Shown: positions 23,870 through 37,656 of the stretch, piece after piece
How positions within the stretch are numbered: position 1 is the stretch's first letter
How the letters are laid out: every line of letters begins with the position of its first letter
DNA from: Paratinospora sagittata
Lineage: Eukaryota > Streptophyta > Magnoliopsida > Ranunculales > Menispermaceae
Reading direction: 5' to 3'
Assembly (NCBI GenBank): GCA_035771175.1
Contig: CM069607.1
Span: forward strand, 5,763,501-5,827,500
DNA: 64,000 bases
The notes under the pieces: generated by a model
The model's database searches: none
What the model saw: the letters and a program-made list of their open reading frames with translations, nothing else
What the model was told of the DNA's origin: nothing
Program-made: the position numbers and the translations under genes

Positions 23870-26391
23870 GGTTTGTAACTGAATAATTTATTTTCTTCTG
23901 CTCATCATAGGTTTAATTAGTTATTAATCCCTTGTGCTTATATCGTGGTTTTCTATATAAATATATATGATGGTTATGTAAATGAAGAATTATTAATAGT
24001 TTATTATTCTCTATTAATTTGTTTTGGGTTTGGAGAGGGTGTAACACCAAAGGGCTTTGTACATCTTCTCTTTAATGAAAATGTATGGTTATTATTGAGA
24101 TTGATATACAAAGGATAAGATTGCCTTCTTTCATTCAATTTGTGCTACTGATGCTCATTTGTATGTGATGTCCCCACTGCATTAGTTAATGAGCTAATTA
24201 ATGCAATAAAAATACATAAAATGCTAGTTGCATGACATCAGTACTGCCCATGTATCAAAGTGGAGAAAAATTTAAATAAGTATTTGAGCTTATCCTATAC
24301 TATATACATTTTAAAGGGCTTTTCTTCATTATAAATTAATATCACACTAGCTAATTAATTTTTTCAATGAGATTTGGAGTACCCAATGAATTAATTTGGC
24401 ATGGACTTGTTATAATTGAATCAGTCAAACTTTCATTTCAAGGTCATTTTGCATTTAGATGAAGATTAATAAGAAAGATATAATAATTTTCTTTCTTTTT
24501 GTAAAAAAGAGTGGCAAGTTGCAAGCCAACCCAAAAGGAAAGTAGACATTAATGGATGCTCTTGATGGTTATTAGATTCTCAACTAACATGCAAGCACTC
24601 CCATTTGTGGTTTTTTGCATTTCAAACATCTTTATTTATTTTCAAAAGCTTTCAAATTACATTTATTAATGGTATCTTTAATTTCTTCTTTATGTTGAAA
24701 AAAGGCAAAGTATATACCAATTTGTGGTTCTTAATGAATGCACAAAAATTAATGCTCTATCTTAGGTGGAAGATTCTGCAATAAAGCATGATTCAGACAC
24801 TTATATGGTTGGTACCGAAAATTAAAAACTAAGGTTTTTCATCACCACATCAATAGAACATGGCATGTTCTTCTAGGCATTTGGACATTTTGTAGGTGGT
24901 ACTACTCCCCAATGGAAGTGCACAAGTTGTAAATGCAAAGCATCCTACTTGTGAGTAGGATATAGATATACAACATGTTAAAAAAAAATAAATAGAAAAT
25001 CAAACCACCTCCTCCCTAAATTTAAGTAATGAAATCTTGATTTTGTATGTAGCTTCTGATTCGTAGATAACAAACTCGATAACTAACTCCTTGATAGGGG
25101 TGAAGGGGAGGCGACCTCGCCCAATCATTCTCTTTTTTTCACTGCTCCGCCTTTGTTCGAAGAGGGTACAAGTTTAAAATTCTCATAAAAAAAAAAATTA
25201 TAAAGATTTGATGAGACAATAGGTGTGTGATAGTAGAATTGAATTGACATAAAAAAGGGTTATATAAAAATAGAAATGAAAAATCATTACTCTAAAGAAA
25301 AAAAATCTATCTCTATTTGTTGATTCCATGAGAATTAAAATGTTAAAAAAAAAAAAAAGGAATATTTTTTTTAAAATCTCACTCAATTATTAAAGAAAAT
25401 ATATAGTAATCTAAACAAAAGTCAAGAGATTTGAGGATGTTTGTCTATTAAAATCTATTACTTTCTCACCTGGGCAAAGGGATATATAGTAGGGGGGGTG
25501 GGGGTGGGTGGTCTTATGTTGTTTTCTGAACATGCACTGCCAAGTGCTTGTTTCATAAAGTTTAGACAAATTGGTACAAATGGGCCCTAAATTTACAATA
25601 TATATATATAAGTTTGATGCCCTAGAGCTCACCCAATAAATTAATAAAGCTACATCCTTAGAACCCTGTTGCTTTCTGTCACCATAATAATTTATATATA
25701 TATATATATATAATAATCATCTTCTCATCTCATGCATTCAAAGCTTATATATTTTTGTATAGTTAGCTTATATATCCAGGGGACTTTCTTTAAATACCTG
25801 TAAATTACATTGAGAAATTTTAAAAATTATAAACTATGTACGCTGCAATGAAATCTTCTAGCTAACTTCGATCAGATAATATTTACCAATTTTGATCTCA
25901 ATATCTGAATCTAATTAAATAGTTTATGCGTTTCAAGTTTCTTATTTATGTAATTAGATTCATATATTCAATTAAATTGAACTCAATAATATTAGAATCA
26001 AATCTAAAATAAATTTTAATTTGGGAATCTAATATATCCACCCAAAAAGTCTAATTTACATTTTAATTTGGGTGTCAAATAATGTGTTAGCATGTTGCCC
26101 TAGGAAAAGAGAGGAAGGCTGACTCATCTCGAAATCATTGTCTCTATAATTTCTGGTTTTAACTCTTCATTATATTATTTGAAACAGGAGATTATTATAA
26201 ACAAAAGAATATGAAATATATATTTATATGACAGTAAATATAAACAAATACTAGTACAAATGAGTTTATTTTAGTCGCTAGTGAACCTCCCTTACCATAT
26301 GAGGAGACTAAAACCGTATACAAGCTTTTAATGTCTAGAACCGCACCAAAAGTGCCACGAGGTTACAGAAATTGCAGAGCAGAGAGCAAGC
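23870..26391. other. AT-rich intergenic region
   Basis: No gene seen. It contains TA-dinucleotide tracts (about 25601-25611 and 25692-25712), poly-A/T runs and a G-rich GGGTGGGGGTGGGTGG stretch near 25494-25510. The final few hundred bases are the likely promoter of the RING gene. Confidence 0.5.
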
Positions 26392-29300
26392 ATGAAGGAA
26401 GCCGACGGAAGTTCTTCCCTCTCCCGCGATTACAACCCATGTCCCATCTGTCTTGGGCCCGTCACTGAAGAAGCATACTTGGATCGCTGTTTCCGTAAGC
26501 GTCGTCTCTCTGTTAATTAAAACTAGTTTTCAATTTCAATTCTCGTGTTTTTTTTTTTTTTTTTTTAAATTCACCATTTCTATGATTTCTGAAAGATTTA
26601 ACTATATGGGTTCTATTTAATCTTCGAAAAAACGGGACCCATTAACTCAAAATAGAAATTTCTTAACCAAGATCTTCAAGAAACTGGAAAGGAAGTTAAT
26701 TTAGGCTTTTATAGTGAATAATTTCTTCATGTTGTTCTTGAAAATTGATTTTTAAGGTATCAGGAAAGCATGAATCAGTTCTTCCATGGTGGTGAACTTT
26801 TCTTAAAAATTGCTTCCTTTGTTTGTGAGGTATTAGCATTTTTGAAATTTCTAAGAGTGCCTAGAGTCTGAAGATGGAGAAGACTATGAATCATTTGGCC
26901 TTGACACATTTTTCAAAAACTAGTGTTAATCCCCCAAATTAGGTGTATCTTCTAGTTCCTGGGTCTGTGCGTATCTATCTTGTGTAAGAAACAGAGAGTA
27001 TAGTGTAGTTCCAAACAGTTTGAGTTAAAGTGATATAAAGATCATTATGTACATAATCTGAAATTGTTTTCTTTACCTCATAGATAAAGCATGTTGTTAG
27101 GTTGAGAAAATCGTTCTTTGAAATCCTTCCAAATTGCTTGGGTGTGGTCTGCATAAATGATGCTTGTTGTTGGTTTTGGAACCATGGAATGAATGAGCCC
27201 CGGAGTAATGGTGTCATTGGCTCAAATCCATTGTTCGTAAATTAGAGAAGTGTTTTTGAACTGAAATTGTTCCATCTACAAAACCCAGCTTGTTCTTTTT
27301 TGCTTTCAAGGCCAAATGTATTGTTTTGTAACAAGTATTGTAGTTGTTGTCTTCATTTAGTGGAGATGACACAGAGATCAAGGACAATTGTTGGATTGTT
27401 GAAATGGTGCAACGTATATGTATTTGAGAAAGAATGTGAAGTAGAAACAACGATATACTAAAAATTAGAGCATATGATCTGTTACAATACAAAAAAAAAA
27501 CGAATGAAAAAGAGAAATAAAATTTCCTTTCCTCTTTGTTGCCAAGAATATTTGTGACCTTGTAAAGGAAATAATACAAATAAGGTTGTACATAATTCAG
27601 CAAATGCAGTCATTTACAGATTGCTCAATGAATCTTTCCTTTCACAAATTTCACCACAAATCTCTCCTTCAGCTTTCTTTAGTAATATGTGGTATCAGTG
27701 GGGAGTGGGGTTCCCGATACCCATGATCTTAAAAAAAAAAAAAAAAGATATTAAGGGTATGCCTTTGAAATTGAATATGTTGAGCATGAAAGGTTTTAGC
27801 TATGTAACAATGACTGCCTGTAGCAAGTTAGCAACATAGGATAATTGAGGTCCTAAAACTCCTGACTAAACGTTCTGTGGTTTAATAGAAAACCAAGGTT
27901 TATTGTTGCATAATTTCACGTTCTAAGAGTTGGATATACTGTATCGTACTATTTGTTAGACACATGGCGATACACTTCTCAGACCAACTTTACTTTAATT
28001 TTTGTGGTTATTTTTACGTTATTGATGAGTGTTTAATGGACATGGTGCCATGTTTCTTCCTACAGTTGACCATTATTTTGCATTGGTCCCCTGTTTTGCA
28101 GATAAATTTTGCTATAGTTGTATAGTTCGTTGGGCCAAATTTGTTGCTGATCGTCATTCTCAACCACATTCCTCTCTGAAGTGTCCATTTTGCAAGGTTC
28201 CTTTATAGTCAGCCTTTCTGTAATGTATGTGTGTTTGTGTGATGAACAGGATTTCTTTGTTGCAACAATGCAGTTGTTTACCACCTTCATCTAAATCATT
28301 TAATTCCCTAATCTTTTAGCACCTCTTTTAATAATGACCTTGTGCACAAATCTTGGGGAGAACTACTTGTTCATAATATCGTCAAAAATTTCCCTAGTGG
28401 TTGAAGACTATAATTACAATACCATTTGTTCACAAGTGGTACCACCGATATCTTTTACATGTTCATATCTGATCTTTTAATAAGTTAATAACCTCATATG
28501 CTCCAAGATTCAGGGAATACTATTGAATATCACTTTTCTTGTTTCTGCAAATATTTTTATGTTTACCTCATTGTTTCATATTTATCAATTTAGTTTTCCC
28601 GTCTATTTGTCTTGATAAAATGCTGGTACTTTTCTGATATGCAGACTGATAATTTTTCTATAGTATACGGGTGTGATGGGAATTCTTTTCAGCAGTATTA
28701 CATAAATCAAGATACGCAAAATAAGTATGTTTCTTCTTCTTATTTTTTAACTGTTTAGGATTCCGTTCATTAGTGTTGCTCATGGATTCTTGTAGAAACT
28801 TCTTTTCGAGAGACCACAAGAATAGATTGCGTTGCTATTACCGTGAACCTGGTATTTGTTTTTATTCCTGCCTTCTTTCTTTTCTTGTTCTATTCACTTG
28901 GTGGCTAGTCCATGCTTTAATGTCTTTATTGTCTCAATTATGTCTGCAGCAGGTGCAATTTATGACAAATTCAACGTTCAAAAATACTGGAAATTCCGTA
29001 GGTATCTTCAGCCAAACAAATGGCTTCAGACTTGGTTGAGAAGGGAAATTCAAGCTCTAACTCAGGTAATCCTTTTACTTGGGAGTTAGGATTCTCTTCC
29101 ATGAGCATTCATGATCCATTTACCAGCTTTACTTATTCCTAGTAGCTCACCAAGATATAGAACTTAGCTTGAAGTGTAACCCTCACTTTGCAGGCAGAAC
29201 TTAGCTCATTTATTTAATTCATCTTTTTTTTTTTTTTTTTTGTGTTGTATTTTATATTGTATGTTTAAAAAATAATTTGTATCAGGATTTCCTAGTAGCC

Positions 29301-30934
29301 AACCCCTTGTAGTTGAAAAGGCTTAGTCGAGTCGAGTTGAGCCTCAGCCTGCCATAAAGCTGTATCAGGATTTTCTTTTACTGGTTTATAAGATTTTTTA
29401 ACCCAGCAGTGTGTCCAGTTAACATTTTCTTGCTTTATAGGCTTATACATCTTTGCCATAATTACCATTATGTTATTAGTAATTATTCTTTAGAGTCATC
29501 TGAAGAATAATACCTTGGTCCCCTCGGTTAGGTGACTCTAGGAATTGTTCAAATGTATTGTGTGCAGTGAAGCGGAATACAAATCAAACGAACAAATCCA
29601 AACGAATGCAAAATCAAACCACAAGCAAAACACAAACTTTTATGTGGTTCAGTGAATATTCACCTACATCCATAGGAGATGAGACGTACATTCAGAGGTG
29701 ATAAGAAACAAATGCTAATGGGGAGAATCTAAATAGGGTTATAATCCATACTCAGATCTAATCCTCACACACTAATCCTAAGTTCTCTTGCACCAAGTTC
29801 TTTCACACCCTCCATAATACACTAATGAGTATTTATATTCCAATGAGAAAATTAGGGTGCGCTTGGTATTTAAGAAAATTTTCTTGAGAAAATGTACTTT
29901 AAAATTTTTCTCATGGTTGTTTGGTGAGATATGAGAAAAAAATTTCATAGTTGGTTATTAGTTAGTTATTCAGTTAAATAATTGTAACTTCTTCAAATTT
30001 AGTGCAAAGAAATTTTCTCGAGAAGCTTTTTTTTTTCTCACCCCCCTCACTGAGAAAATTATGGTGAGAAAAAGGTGGGCCCGAAAAAATCTTTTTCAAT
30101 TTTTTTTCTCACCTTTTTTGCCAACCAAACATTGAAAAATAGATTTTTCTCAAGAAAATCACTATTTTTCAGGGAAATTTTCTATTTTCTCACATAACAA
30201 ATATTCCTTTAGGGTTAAACTCTAACTCATATCAAAATGTCCAAAATACCCTTTTAATGGGTACGAGCCAAACATCAACAAAATACATCGACAAAATGGT
30301 TGTAGATTTCGCCTAACTCTACTCGTTTTCCTACCATTTGCAGGAGGAAGATGTTGACATTATTGTGCATCACATTCATGGAGTTGTTGAATCTTTTGTG
30401 AAAATGTAAGTTTTGCTGTTTTGTGATCTCAAAATGCATGGTTCCCCAGATAATCTGGTTTATCACTTTCTTATGATGTAGAAAAAGGAGAGTTCTACTA
30501 CATTTCTGAAAATCTCAAAATTTTTGGATGTTTATGAGAACATGATTATCCATATACTTAAAGGAAAGACTTTGTTGAGTTTGAGAGAACCTGATTGAAT
30601 TTTATTAGCAATGCCAGCTTTTTTACTTACTTTATGCTCTTATAGAAACGAATGTGGACGATCAAAGGGTACACCTGAAATGAAAAGAGAAGAGTTCAAG
30701 GCATTGGTTACTGATGCTGCGAGGCCTTTCCTAGTTGGCAGAACCGAGCGCTTTGCAATTGAGGTAGAACTGTTTCTTGCTTCAGGCTTAAATATTGAAG
30801 CTTACGACGAAGTATACTTGCAATGGCTGGGCATCTTCACTCGTGATAATAATGCGGAAAACAGAGTCCAAGAGCAGACATCTCAAGTACCATACTGCTT
30901 GTATTTCTTTGATACTGACTCAGACACTGATTAA
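26392..30934 (+). CDS. RING-finger (C3HC4) protein, Topors-like putative E3 ligase
   Basis: Seven exons (26392-26494, 28102-28196, 28645-28724, 28796-28851, 28953-29065, 30344-30405, 30646-30934) join in frame into 265 residues. The RING finger is near the N-terminus: C17, C20, C33, H35, C38, C41, C62, C65. It is followed by a stretch with QPNKWLQTWLRREIQAL, VHHIHGVV and an acidic tail FFDTDSDTD. The arrangement resembles plant proteins annotated as Topors-like E3 ligases. Ubiquitin-ligase activity is inferred from the RING; the substrate is unknown. Intron 5 carries a MITE. The last two exons are copied twice more downstream (37.7-38.3 kb and 49.5-57.5 kb). An AATAAA at 30999 is a candidate poly-A signal. 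Confidence 0.85.
29855..30212. mobile_element. MITE-like element in RING intron 5
   Basis: The left end begins AGGGTGCGCTTGGTA, a common MITE terminus. The right end, reversed, reads AAGGAATATTTGTTATGTGAG, an imperfect inverted match. Inside are several palindromic AAATTTTCTTGAGAAAA-type stretches. A clean target duplication was not found. Unit 3 of the triplication begins inside this element. Confidence 0.5.
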
Positions 30935-31422
30935 GTATATGAGGCCATATTCAAAAATATGTTACCTCAACGTATAGATCTCTATTCTTTCTTTACATAA
31001 TAAAGCTCAAGAATCAGAATCCTAATTCAACTATATGAAGTTGGCTATATAAATGTGCTTCAGCTTCTATTAATTCTATTATTGTAGATAAAATATTATT
31101 TAATTGAATCCAATTAACTTATGGAATTGATTAATTAGTTTAATTATCAAAACAAAAGACATTAATTAATGGAATTATAAATGGATTAATTGATTGGCTT
31201 CTACATTCCAAGATTACAACGCAAAAATGATAAACTTGAAATGTCCATAATGCCCCTCTCCAGAGGTTTCCCTTTATTCCACGCCATCAACATCATTTGC
31301 TCAAACAAGTAGGACCACTTTCGTCATTACGCGCAAGAAGAAGCTCCTGGTTTTACAAAGATCAGTGGCTCTGCTATCTACTTTGCTCTGTTTCTATTGG
31401 CTGTACAGAGTAAGTTGCAGAG

Positions 31423-34400
31423 ATGGCGAGAATCAACTCATCAGGTTTCGGAGCTTTCATGGCCAGATTCAATTTGCTTCCTCCACCGAACCCTTCGTCC
31501 GAACAACTTCCCTTGAAAGGTCTCACCTTTTCCGTCAAAGAAATGTACGCCTCTCTCAATTCTGTTCTTTTGTTTTCCTTCAATTCTCTTTGTTTGTTGA
31601 TTCACTGATTTTTCCGTCAAAAAAAAATTATGTTTTTTAATGTGTTTTGGAACTCCTTATTTGGTTTCTGAAAATGGGTTTTATTCATTTAACGCAAAAA
31701 ATCTTGTTGTTTGTAGATTTGATGTGGAAGGGCATGTTAGTGGATTTGGGAACCCAGAATGGGCAAGGACTCACACTGCTGCCACATCAACAGCTCCGGC
31801 TGTTTTGGCTGTTCTAATGGGTGGTGCTACATGTGTTGGTACAACTGTCATGGATGAGATGGCTTACAGGTTTGGAGTTGCTCAAAACACATATGCATTT
31901 CCATTTTGCCCATTATGGATGATACAATTTGTGTTTGTTTGTTTTTTTTTTTTTTTTTTTTTTTTTTTGGGGGGGGGGGGGTTGCTTGCTTGCTTGCTAT
32001 AAAAGATTTTCTAATGATATTTCTTGGATAATCAATTGTGCTTAGATGGGCTTCAACGCCTTGGGATTGTTGCCACCATTTAATGGATTTAAATAACCAA
32101 GCAATGTTAATTGTATTGCACCAAGAACTTGCTGAATAACAGTGTCTGTTACTGTGTTTTTTGATGCCACAGTTTGAGTAGTTATCTCCTTTTTTTTTTG
32201 TTTTTTTGGGTAGCTAAACGTTGGTATCTCGTTAGTATTAGACCTGTCAAACTAATCCCACGGGTGCTTGCAATCTCCTTATGCCACACACACATTGGGA
32301 GGATATTACCGGAACACATTGGGCCCTAGGGTTGGTGGAAGCAATATGAAGCCTTTTTCATGGCCGATGTGGGAGTTGAACTCTAGACCTATGCTTCTTG
32401 AGACACTTATCTAAGCTCAACTTTTCCTTGAACCCCTTGGAGTTCTAGTTATCTATCTTTAATGTGCCTTGTCCATACCACTATGATCGTTGAAGCCAAA
32501 TAAAGTTTCACTATTGAATCCAAACCTAATCTGCTACGACTGCAAGAATTCATCAGGTTCATGTGGAAAGAGCTCAGTGAAAGTCTTACATTGTGTAGTA
32601 AATGATAAATATGGCATTAACTCTCAAAGAAAATGATCACTCAATCCAAATAATCTAATTGATATGTTACACAAAGAGTTAACTGTGTAGCTATATGCTT
32701 AGTTGCTTCAATTTAGATGGGCATGAAAAAGATGGGAAATTGTGCGCAACAAATATTCATCAGAGGATGAACAAATTCATCTGACTTGTTTTTTTGCTGC
32801 ATATTTAGATTACTCTTTGCTGCATAATAGATTGTTGACATTTGGACCTGTTATTGTATATTCAATGGGCGACTGAAATGATTATACCACTTGCAAAATA
32901 ATATAAAATTCTTTCCCATTACACTTCTTGTTTAAATGTAATTAGGCATTTGAACTGGAAAAAAAAAGGATGTCCTTGGATGTTTGCAAGTGTTTAATTT
33001 GGGGCAGAAACAAATTACTTTTGCAGTATAAATGGAGAAAATGTGCATTATGGGACTCCCACTAATCCATGCGCTCCAGATCGCATCCCAGGAGGATCCT
33101 CCAGTGGATCTGCTGTGTCAGTTTCTGCAGAGCTTGTAGACTTCTCTCTAGGTAAGCTTTATCTTTATTTGATCCTGCATTTGATGAATTATGAAGTTTT
33201 AATGGTTCATCCTATACCTACGAATTCCATTGGACCCACACTGGAAGAATCTTTTGGGTCTAATTTTCACCTTGACGTCTTAGTGATTGAAGAAAAAGAT
33301 GAATTAGAATCACAACTTAAATGCTTCATCCACAGCTTTTTCTCATACAGCAGAACGATATATCAAATGTATTTTCTTTGGAAACTTTATTAATTATAAG
33401 TGCCTGCATATTGTACTGATCTAAAGCAATTAAAACGCAGTTTACAACTTCATTAAAGGAAAATAGGCATAGTTAGCCCTTAACAAGCTCTCTTAGTTGA
33501 AAGTAAACAGACGATGTTTAGCAATATATGTTTACAGGCTACTTGCTGATCAATTTGTAAACATCTTTATATTTTCCAGTCTTGACTATTGGAATGATCT
33601 TGCAGGCAAAGAAAAGAAATTCTATATAAATAAGAAAACATGATCACTAAAAGAAATATTGACTGGATGAGACATATTTCTTTTGCATAATTAGTGATCT
33701 GGCAATATTTATTCAGGCACAAAGTGGTTGTGAGCTGCAAGAAATGATAAATAGTCACATTTTTACTGATAATTTACTCTAGAAATAGGAAATTGATGAC
33801 ATTGTCGTATTTCCTTTCTAGAAAGTGATCTTTGATCAGCTGCCACAGAAGGTACTCATGTGAGAGCTCTTGTTTTGTTTTCATATTTTCTCACAGGCAC
33901 TGATACCGGAGGAAGTGTAAGAGTACCTGCAGCATTCTGTGGAATTCTTGGATTTCGGCCTTCACATGCAGCTGTTTCTACAACTGGTGTCATTCCAATG
34001 GCACAGAGCTTTGACACTGTTGGTAAGTATTAGAATAGATCTAACCATAAATTGATTTGTATCAAAATCATATTTCTATCTTATGAGTAACTAGGGACCT
34101 GTTTGGTGAACTCTATTTAGCCTATACTTCTACTTTAAAATGAGCCTCTATTTGTAGCAGAGGTCTAAGCCCAAACATAATAATCCAAAATTTTTTGCTT
34201 ATTTTTGTAAAGGTTATACCTCTACTTCATTAGATGTTAAAAAAAAAAAAATCGAAAAAAATATTTTTTTCATTGCCAAAGTTCAACATTGCCCATCTTC
34301 ATTGCAGTTTGTCTGTAATTCCTGGAGTTTCATATTTTCTTTTCACAATTTGTCTTTCCCCTTGTTAATTTAAATAGACTCTTTAAATGCGGAACCTATT

Positions 34401-36194
34401 TATTTTCACTAATGTTAAAACAACAATTTTGTAGGATGGTTTGCTAGGGATCCTGCAATTTTGAATCAAGTCGGGCGAGTACTTTTGCAATTGCCAAAAA
34501 TAAAGCCTGTGCAGCCTACTCGCATTATCATTCCTGATGACTGTTTTCAGCTTATGAGCATACCAAGTGACCGAGTGACTCAGGTTCTTATTAAATCTGT
34601 GGAAAAGTTATTTGGTTGTAAGTACTTTGCCTTTCATTACTATTACCCTTTCTTTCCAGCCAAATGTAAAGCACCTATCACTACTATTACTGGTTGATTT
34701 CTTTTCAAGTGGGTGATTTCATGAATTGTGCTACTCAGCTCAAGTTATAAAGCGTGAAAATATTGGAAATTATGTCACTGACACAGTACCAAGCTTAAAG
34801 CATTTCTTGGACGAGGGCAATCAACATGCAGAATATGTACCATCCTTGATAGCCCTTTCAAGTGCCTTGCGATCTCTTCAAAGGTTAAGATAAAATGCAT
34901 GTTATATTATACGTGTATATCTTCTTGTTTCTCCTTCAAAGTTAATTTTCATGTTGAATCATAGGCATGAAGTCAAGGTTAACCATGGAGAATGGGTTAC
35001 TACAGTCAAACCCAATTTAGGTCCAGGAATATCAGAACGTGTTTGGGAAGCCATCAGGTCAACTGATGAACACGTGGAGATCTGTCATACTGTGAAGACC
35101 GAACTTCGTACAGCTCTTACTGCTCTTCTTGAGGTACCTTTTTTTTTTTGTTTTTTGTGAAATTGTAGCAGATGATATCTATTCCCATGAACAAATCTCG
35201 TTCTCTTTCATTTTTCGACTCTTCTGTAGTTAGTTGGATCGGTATTGTGCATGAGGATGAAGTCAGTGTGTTATCCATAAAAGCTGTTTTGGTTTCTTCT
35301 CAAAAAAAGGATGAAGTCAGTGTGCGTGATTTTTTTTTCCTTTCTACTTTTGTAGGTTTCTTGTATCTAAGGCATTGGCCTAGCATTACTTTACTTTGTA
35401 TCTGCCCTTTCTTTTTAATAGATATTTTGCCTATCAAAACAAAGGGGAAAAAATTCTATCTAATGGGTTATTAGTCTCTTTTTTCCCTAAAGAAAAGGTT
35501 GATATGAATAGTTTTATTGGTTGTTTGAAACTCATAGTTATATTAGTGCTTTCAATTACATGAGGATAGCGAAAGAACGTACAAATTGCAATAAAGCCAT
35601 GCACCTACACTTACAAAAATCTTAGAAGATGTGATCTGTTTATATCACTCTATGATATAATATATCTTCTTCTTCTTCTTTTTTCTTGGATAAATAAATG
35701 ATTATCTATGTTATGGTGTTTCATTTTGTGTGTTTCTCCAGCCCTGTTCCAAATTCTGCTGTATGGTTTTATGTAGGATTTTGGGATCCTTGCAATCCCT
35801 ACTGTTCCTGGGCCTCCTCCAAAACTAAAGACCGAGGCAAGTTCTCTCGAAACCTTCCGTGTTAGAGCTTTCAGCTTGCTATCCATTGCTGGAATGTCTG
35901 GCTGTTGCCAGGTAAACTTTCCTGTTGCTCAGCTGTGATAATCACTTCATTTTGTTTTTCTTTTGCTTTTTTTTTGTCTTCTCCAAAAATATTTATTTGG
36001 CATACTTTATACAGTTATAATCTACAAATTCTCTCTAACAGGTAAGCATACCACTGGGGATGTACAATAACCTCCCAGTTTCTGTTTCACTGATAGCAAA
36101 ACATGGTGCAGATGGGTTTCTACTTGATCTTGTAGAGACCATTCATAGCACTCTCAAGGAACAGGTTGAAGTGACTGAGGAACCTACTTGCTGA
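31423..36194 (+). CDS. AMI1: Amidase 1 (indole-3-acetamide amidohydrolase), copy 1
   Basis: Nine exons: 31423-31544, 31717-31869, 33027-33151, 33897-34022, 34435-34617, 34739-34883, 34965-35133, 35777-35911, 36042-36194. They join to 436 residues with no stop. It is an amidase-signature enzyme; the closest family member I recognise is Arabidopsis AMI1, a cytosolic hydrolase that converts indole-3-acetamide to auxin. The Ser-Ser-Lys triad is present at the expected spacing: Lys39 (SVKE), Ser116 (GGSSSG) and Ser140 (GTDTGGS). Other blocks are [38 protein letters not shown] and IPTVPGPPP. The short length and lack of TPR repeats exclude the chloroplast TOC64 type. It lies 490 bp after the RING gene. 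Intron 2 has a SINE-like insert. Confidence 0.95.
32188..32445 (-). mobile_element. SINE-like retroelement in AMI1 intron 2 (copy 1)
   Basis: A 258-bp insert flanked by the 9-bp direct repeat TAGTTATCT (32179-32187 and 32446-32454). Read on the minus strand it has a Pol III B-box-like GAGTTCAACTCC near its head and ends in an A-rich tail (the T-rich tract at 32190-32207). It has no ORF. The same insert occupies the corresponding position in copies 2 and 3. Confidence 0.65.
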
Positions 36195-36635
36195 CTCAGT
36201 TGATGGTATGTATATAGTTCCAAAAAGTATCTAATATATCCATTGAACTTGTTTTAGCGTAAGTCAGAAAAGAAGTTTTGGATCTGATCCAAATTATAAA
36301 TGTTTCATGAAAAAGATAGAAATAAAAGAAAAAAAGCTATAGAACTTCTATATTTGGCTTGATGTTTCGATGCTAAAATGGATTTAGAACCATAATTTCA
36401 ATCCATATCATTGATCCTCTTTTATATATACTAATTAATTCCACTGGTGATTCAAGCAGCAAGTTGCTCTCAGCAACATTCACATATCATCATGTTTTAT
36501 AAATAATTATGTCTATAACGATGATTAGTCATAACCCGATAATTCTCAATTAGTACTTATAATCTCCAATTCCATTAGCCTCAACAGCACCATTGTTATT
36601 AAATGCCCTCTAGATATATATATGAAAATATTTGG

Positions 36636-37393
36636 CTATTGATGAGGAAGAAAACCAGCCAGATCACCCAGTTCTTCCACCTCCTTTGCCAACTCTAATA
36701 CTTTATCCATCTCCATCAGCAAGAACACAAAGCTGCTTGCTATTACAATTCCATCATTTCCATTCTCATCTTGTGGCCCTAGATTTGAAGTTGATGCAGA
36801 TATGGTTCCACTTAGTTCTGCTTTCATTGTCTGTACTTTGGATACTATCAATGCTCTTGGCCTGGATTTTCTCATGTTCATGATGCTGTCACCAAACTCC
36901 CTCAGTGTGCAAGCAACTATGGAAGCCACTGCTTCACATGGCTCTTTAGTTGATAACTTCTTGGACATCAATGAAGGCTGAAAAGCACCAAAAACCATTT
37001 AGATAATCATGGGGTCAGCTTGCAAATATTATAGACTAATTATGTACTTTTTTAGTCAGTGGTTATTCATGTCGGGGATTCACGAAGAATTAACTTTTTA
37101 GGGAACTAGGGGAAGGCGTCGGACCTTTGAAAAAAAAAATCCAATTTACTTTCTATTATATATTCTCCACCCTCAACTCTCCCTCAAGCCTTCTTTTTGA
37201 TTTTGAATTATTTATCTAAAATAAAATTAACATATTAATTAATTAATACCTGTAGAGATGATTGGAGACACCCTTTTAGAGATAGAATAGAGGCAGCCAA
37301 CTCCCTAAGCAATTCCGCAATGCACAGGTATTTGTCCCATGGATGGTAGAATCCAAATTTTCCATGCCATGGTTCCCAACTTGCAAAATTTGC
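36636..37393 (-). pseudogene. ALMT fragment (exons 5 and 6 only) in unit 1
   Basis: Minus-strand exons 37250-37393 and 36636-36977 match exons 5 and 6 of the ALMT gene at 43.8-47.1 kb, with one Met codon fewer in the stretch before VLELAKEVEEL. There is nothing upstream but the truncated intron 4, cut at about 37,656 by the duplication junction. Thus it lacks the channel-forming N-terminal half and is a dead duplicate. Confidence 0.85.
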
Positions 37394-37589
37394 CTGAAAT
37401 TTAAATGAATTTAGTTATATTGCAATCCTCTTGTTAATCACAAATTTAAGCATTTCCAATATAAATATAACAATAACAATAATGATGATGATAAAAAGAT
37501 CTAATCCAAGTTAGTCTTAAACTTATGCGATTTAGATTGGGTGTATCAAATCTTTCATTACATCTCAATAAGGTAAATTTTGAAATAAT

Positions 37590-37656
37590 GGCCTTGTTTG
37601 GAAGCGTGATTTATCAAATGCAATCGGCAAACTTAAAAGCAAGGAGACAGTTTCTC
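37590..37656. mobile_element. Half MITE at duplication junction
   Basis: The left part of the element found whole at 44732-44882, beginning GGCCTTGTTTGG. It stops where RING intron 5 sequence starts, so the breakpoint is inside it. Confidence 0.6.

Noticed and set aside
31640..32002. A 120-codon ORF across AMI1 intron 1, exon 2 and intron 2, ending in a poly-T/G run
   Set aside because: Only the exon 2 part is conserved with AMI1; the rest is intron read through.
33043..33393. ORF running through AMI1 exon 3 into intron 3
   Set aside because: The exon ends at a canonical donor at 33152; downstream codons are not seen in AMI1 proteins, and the same holds in copies 2 and 3.
34090..34260. MITE beginning GGGACCTGTTTGGTG in AMI1 intron 4
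   Set aside because: The left end looks MITE-like but I could not find a matching right terminus or target duplication.
35650..35886. Minus-strand 78-codon frame repeated in copy 2
   Set aside because: Antisense of AMI1 exon 8; repeated only because the block was duplicated.
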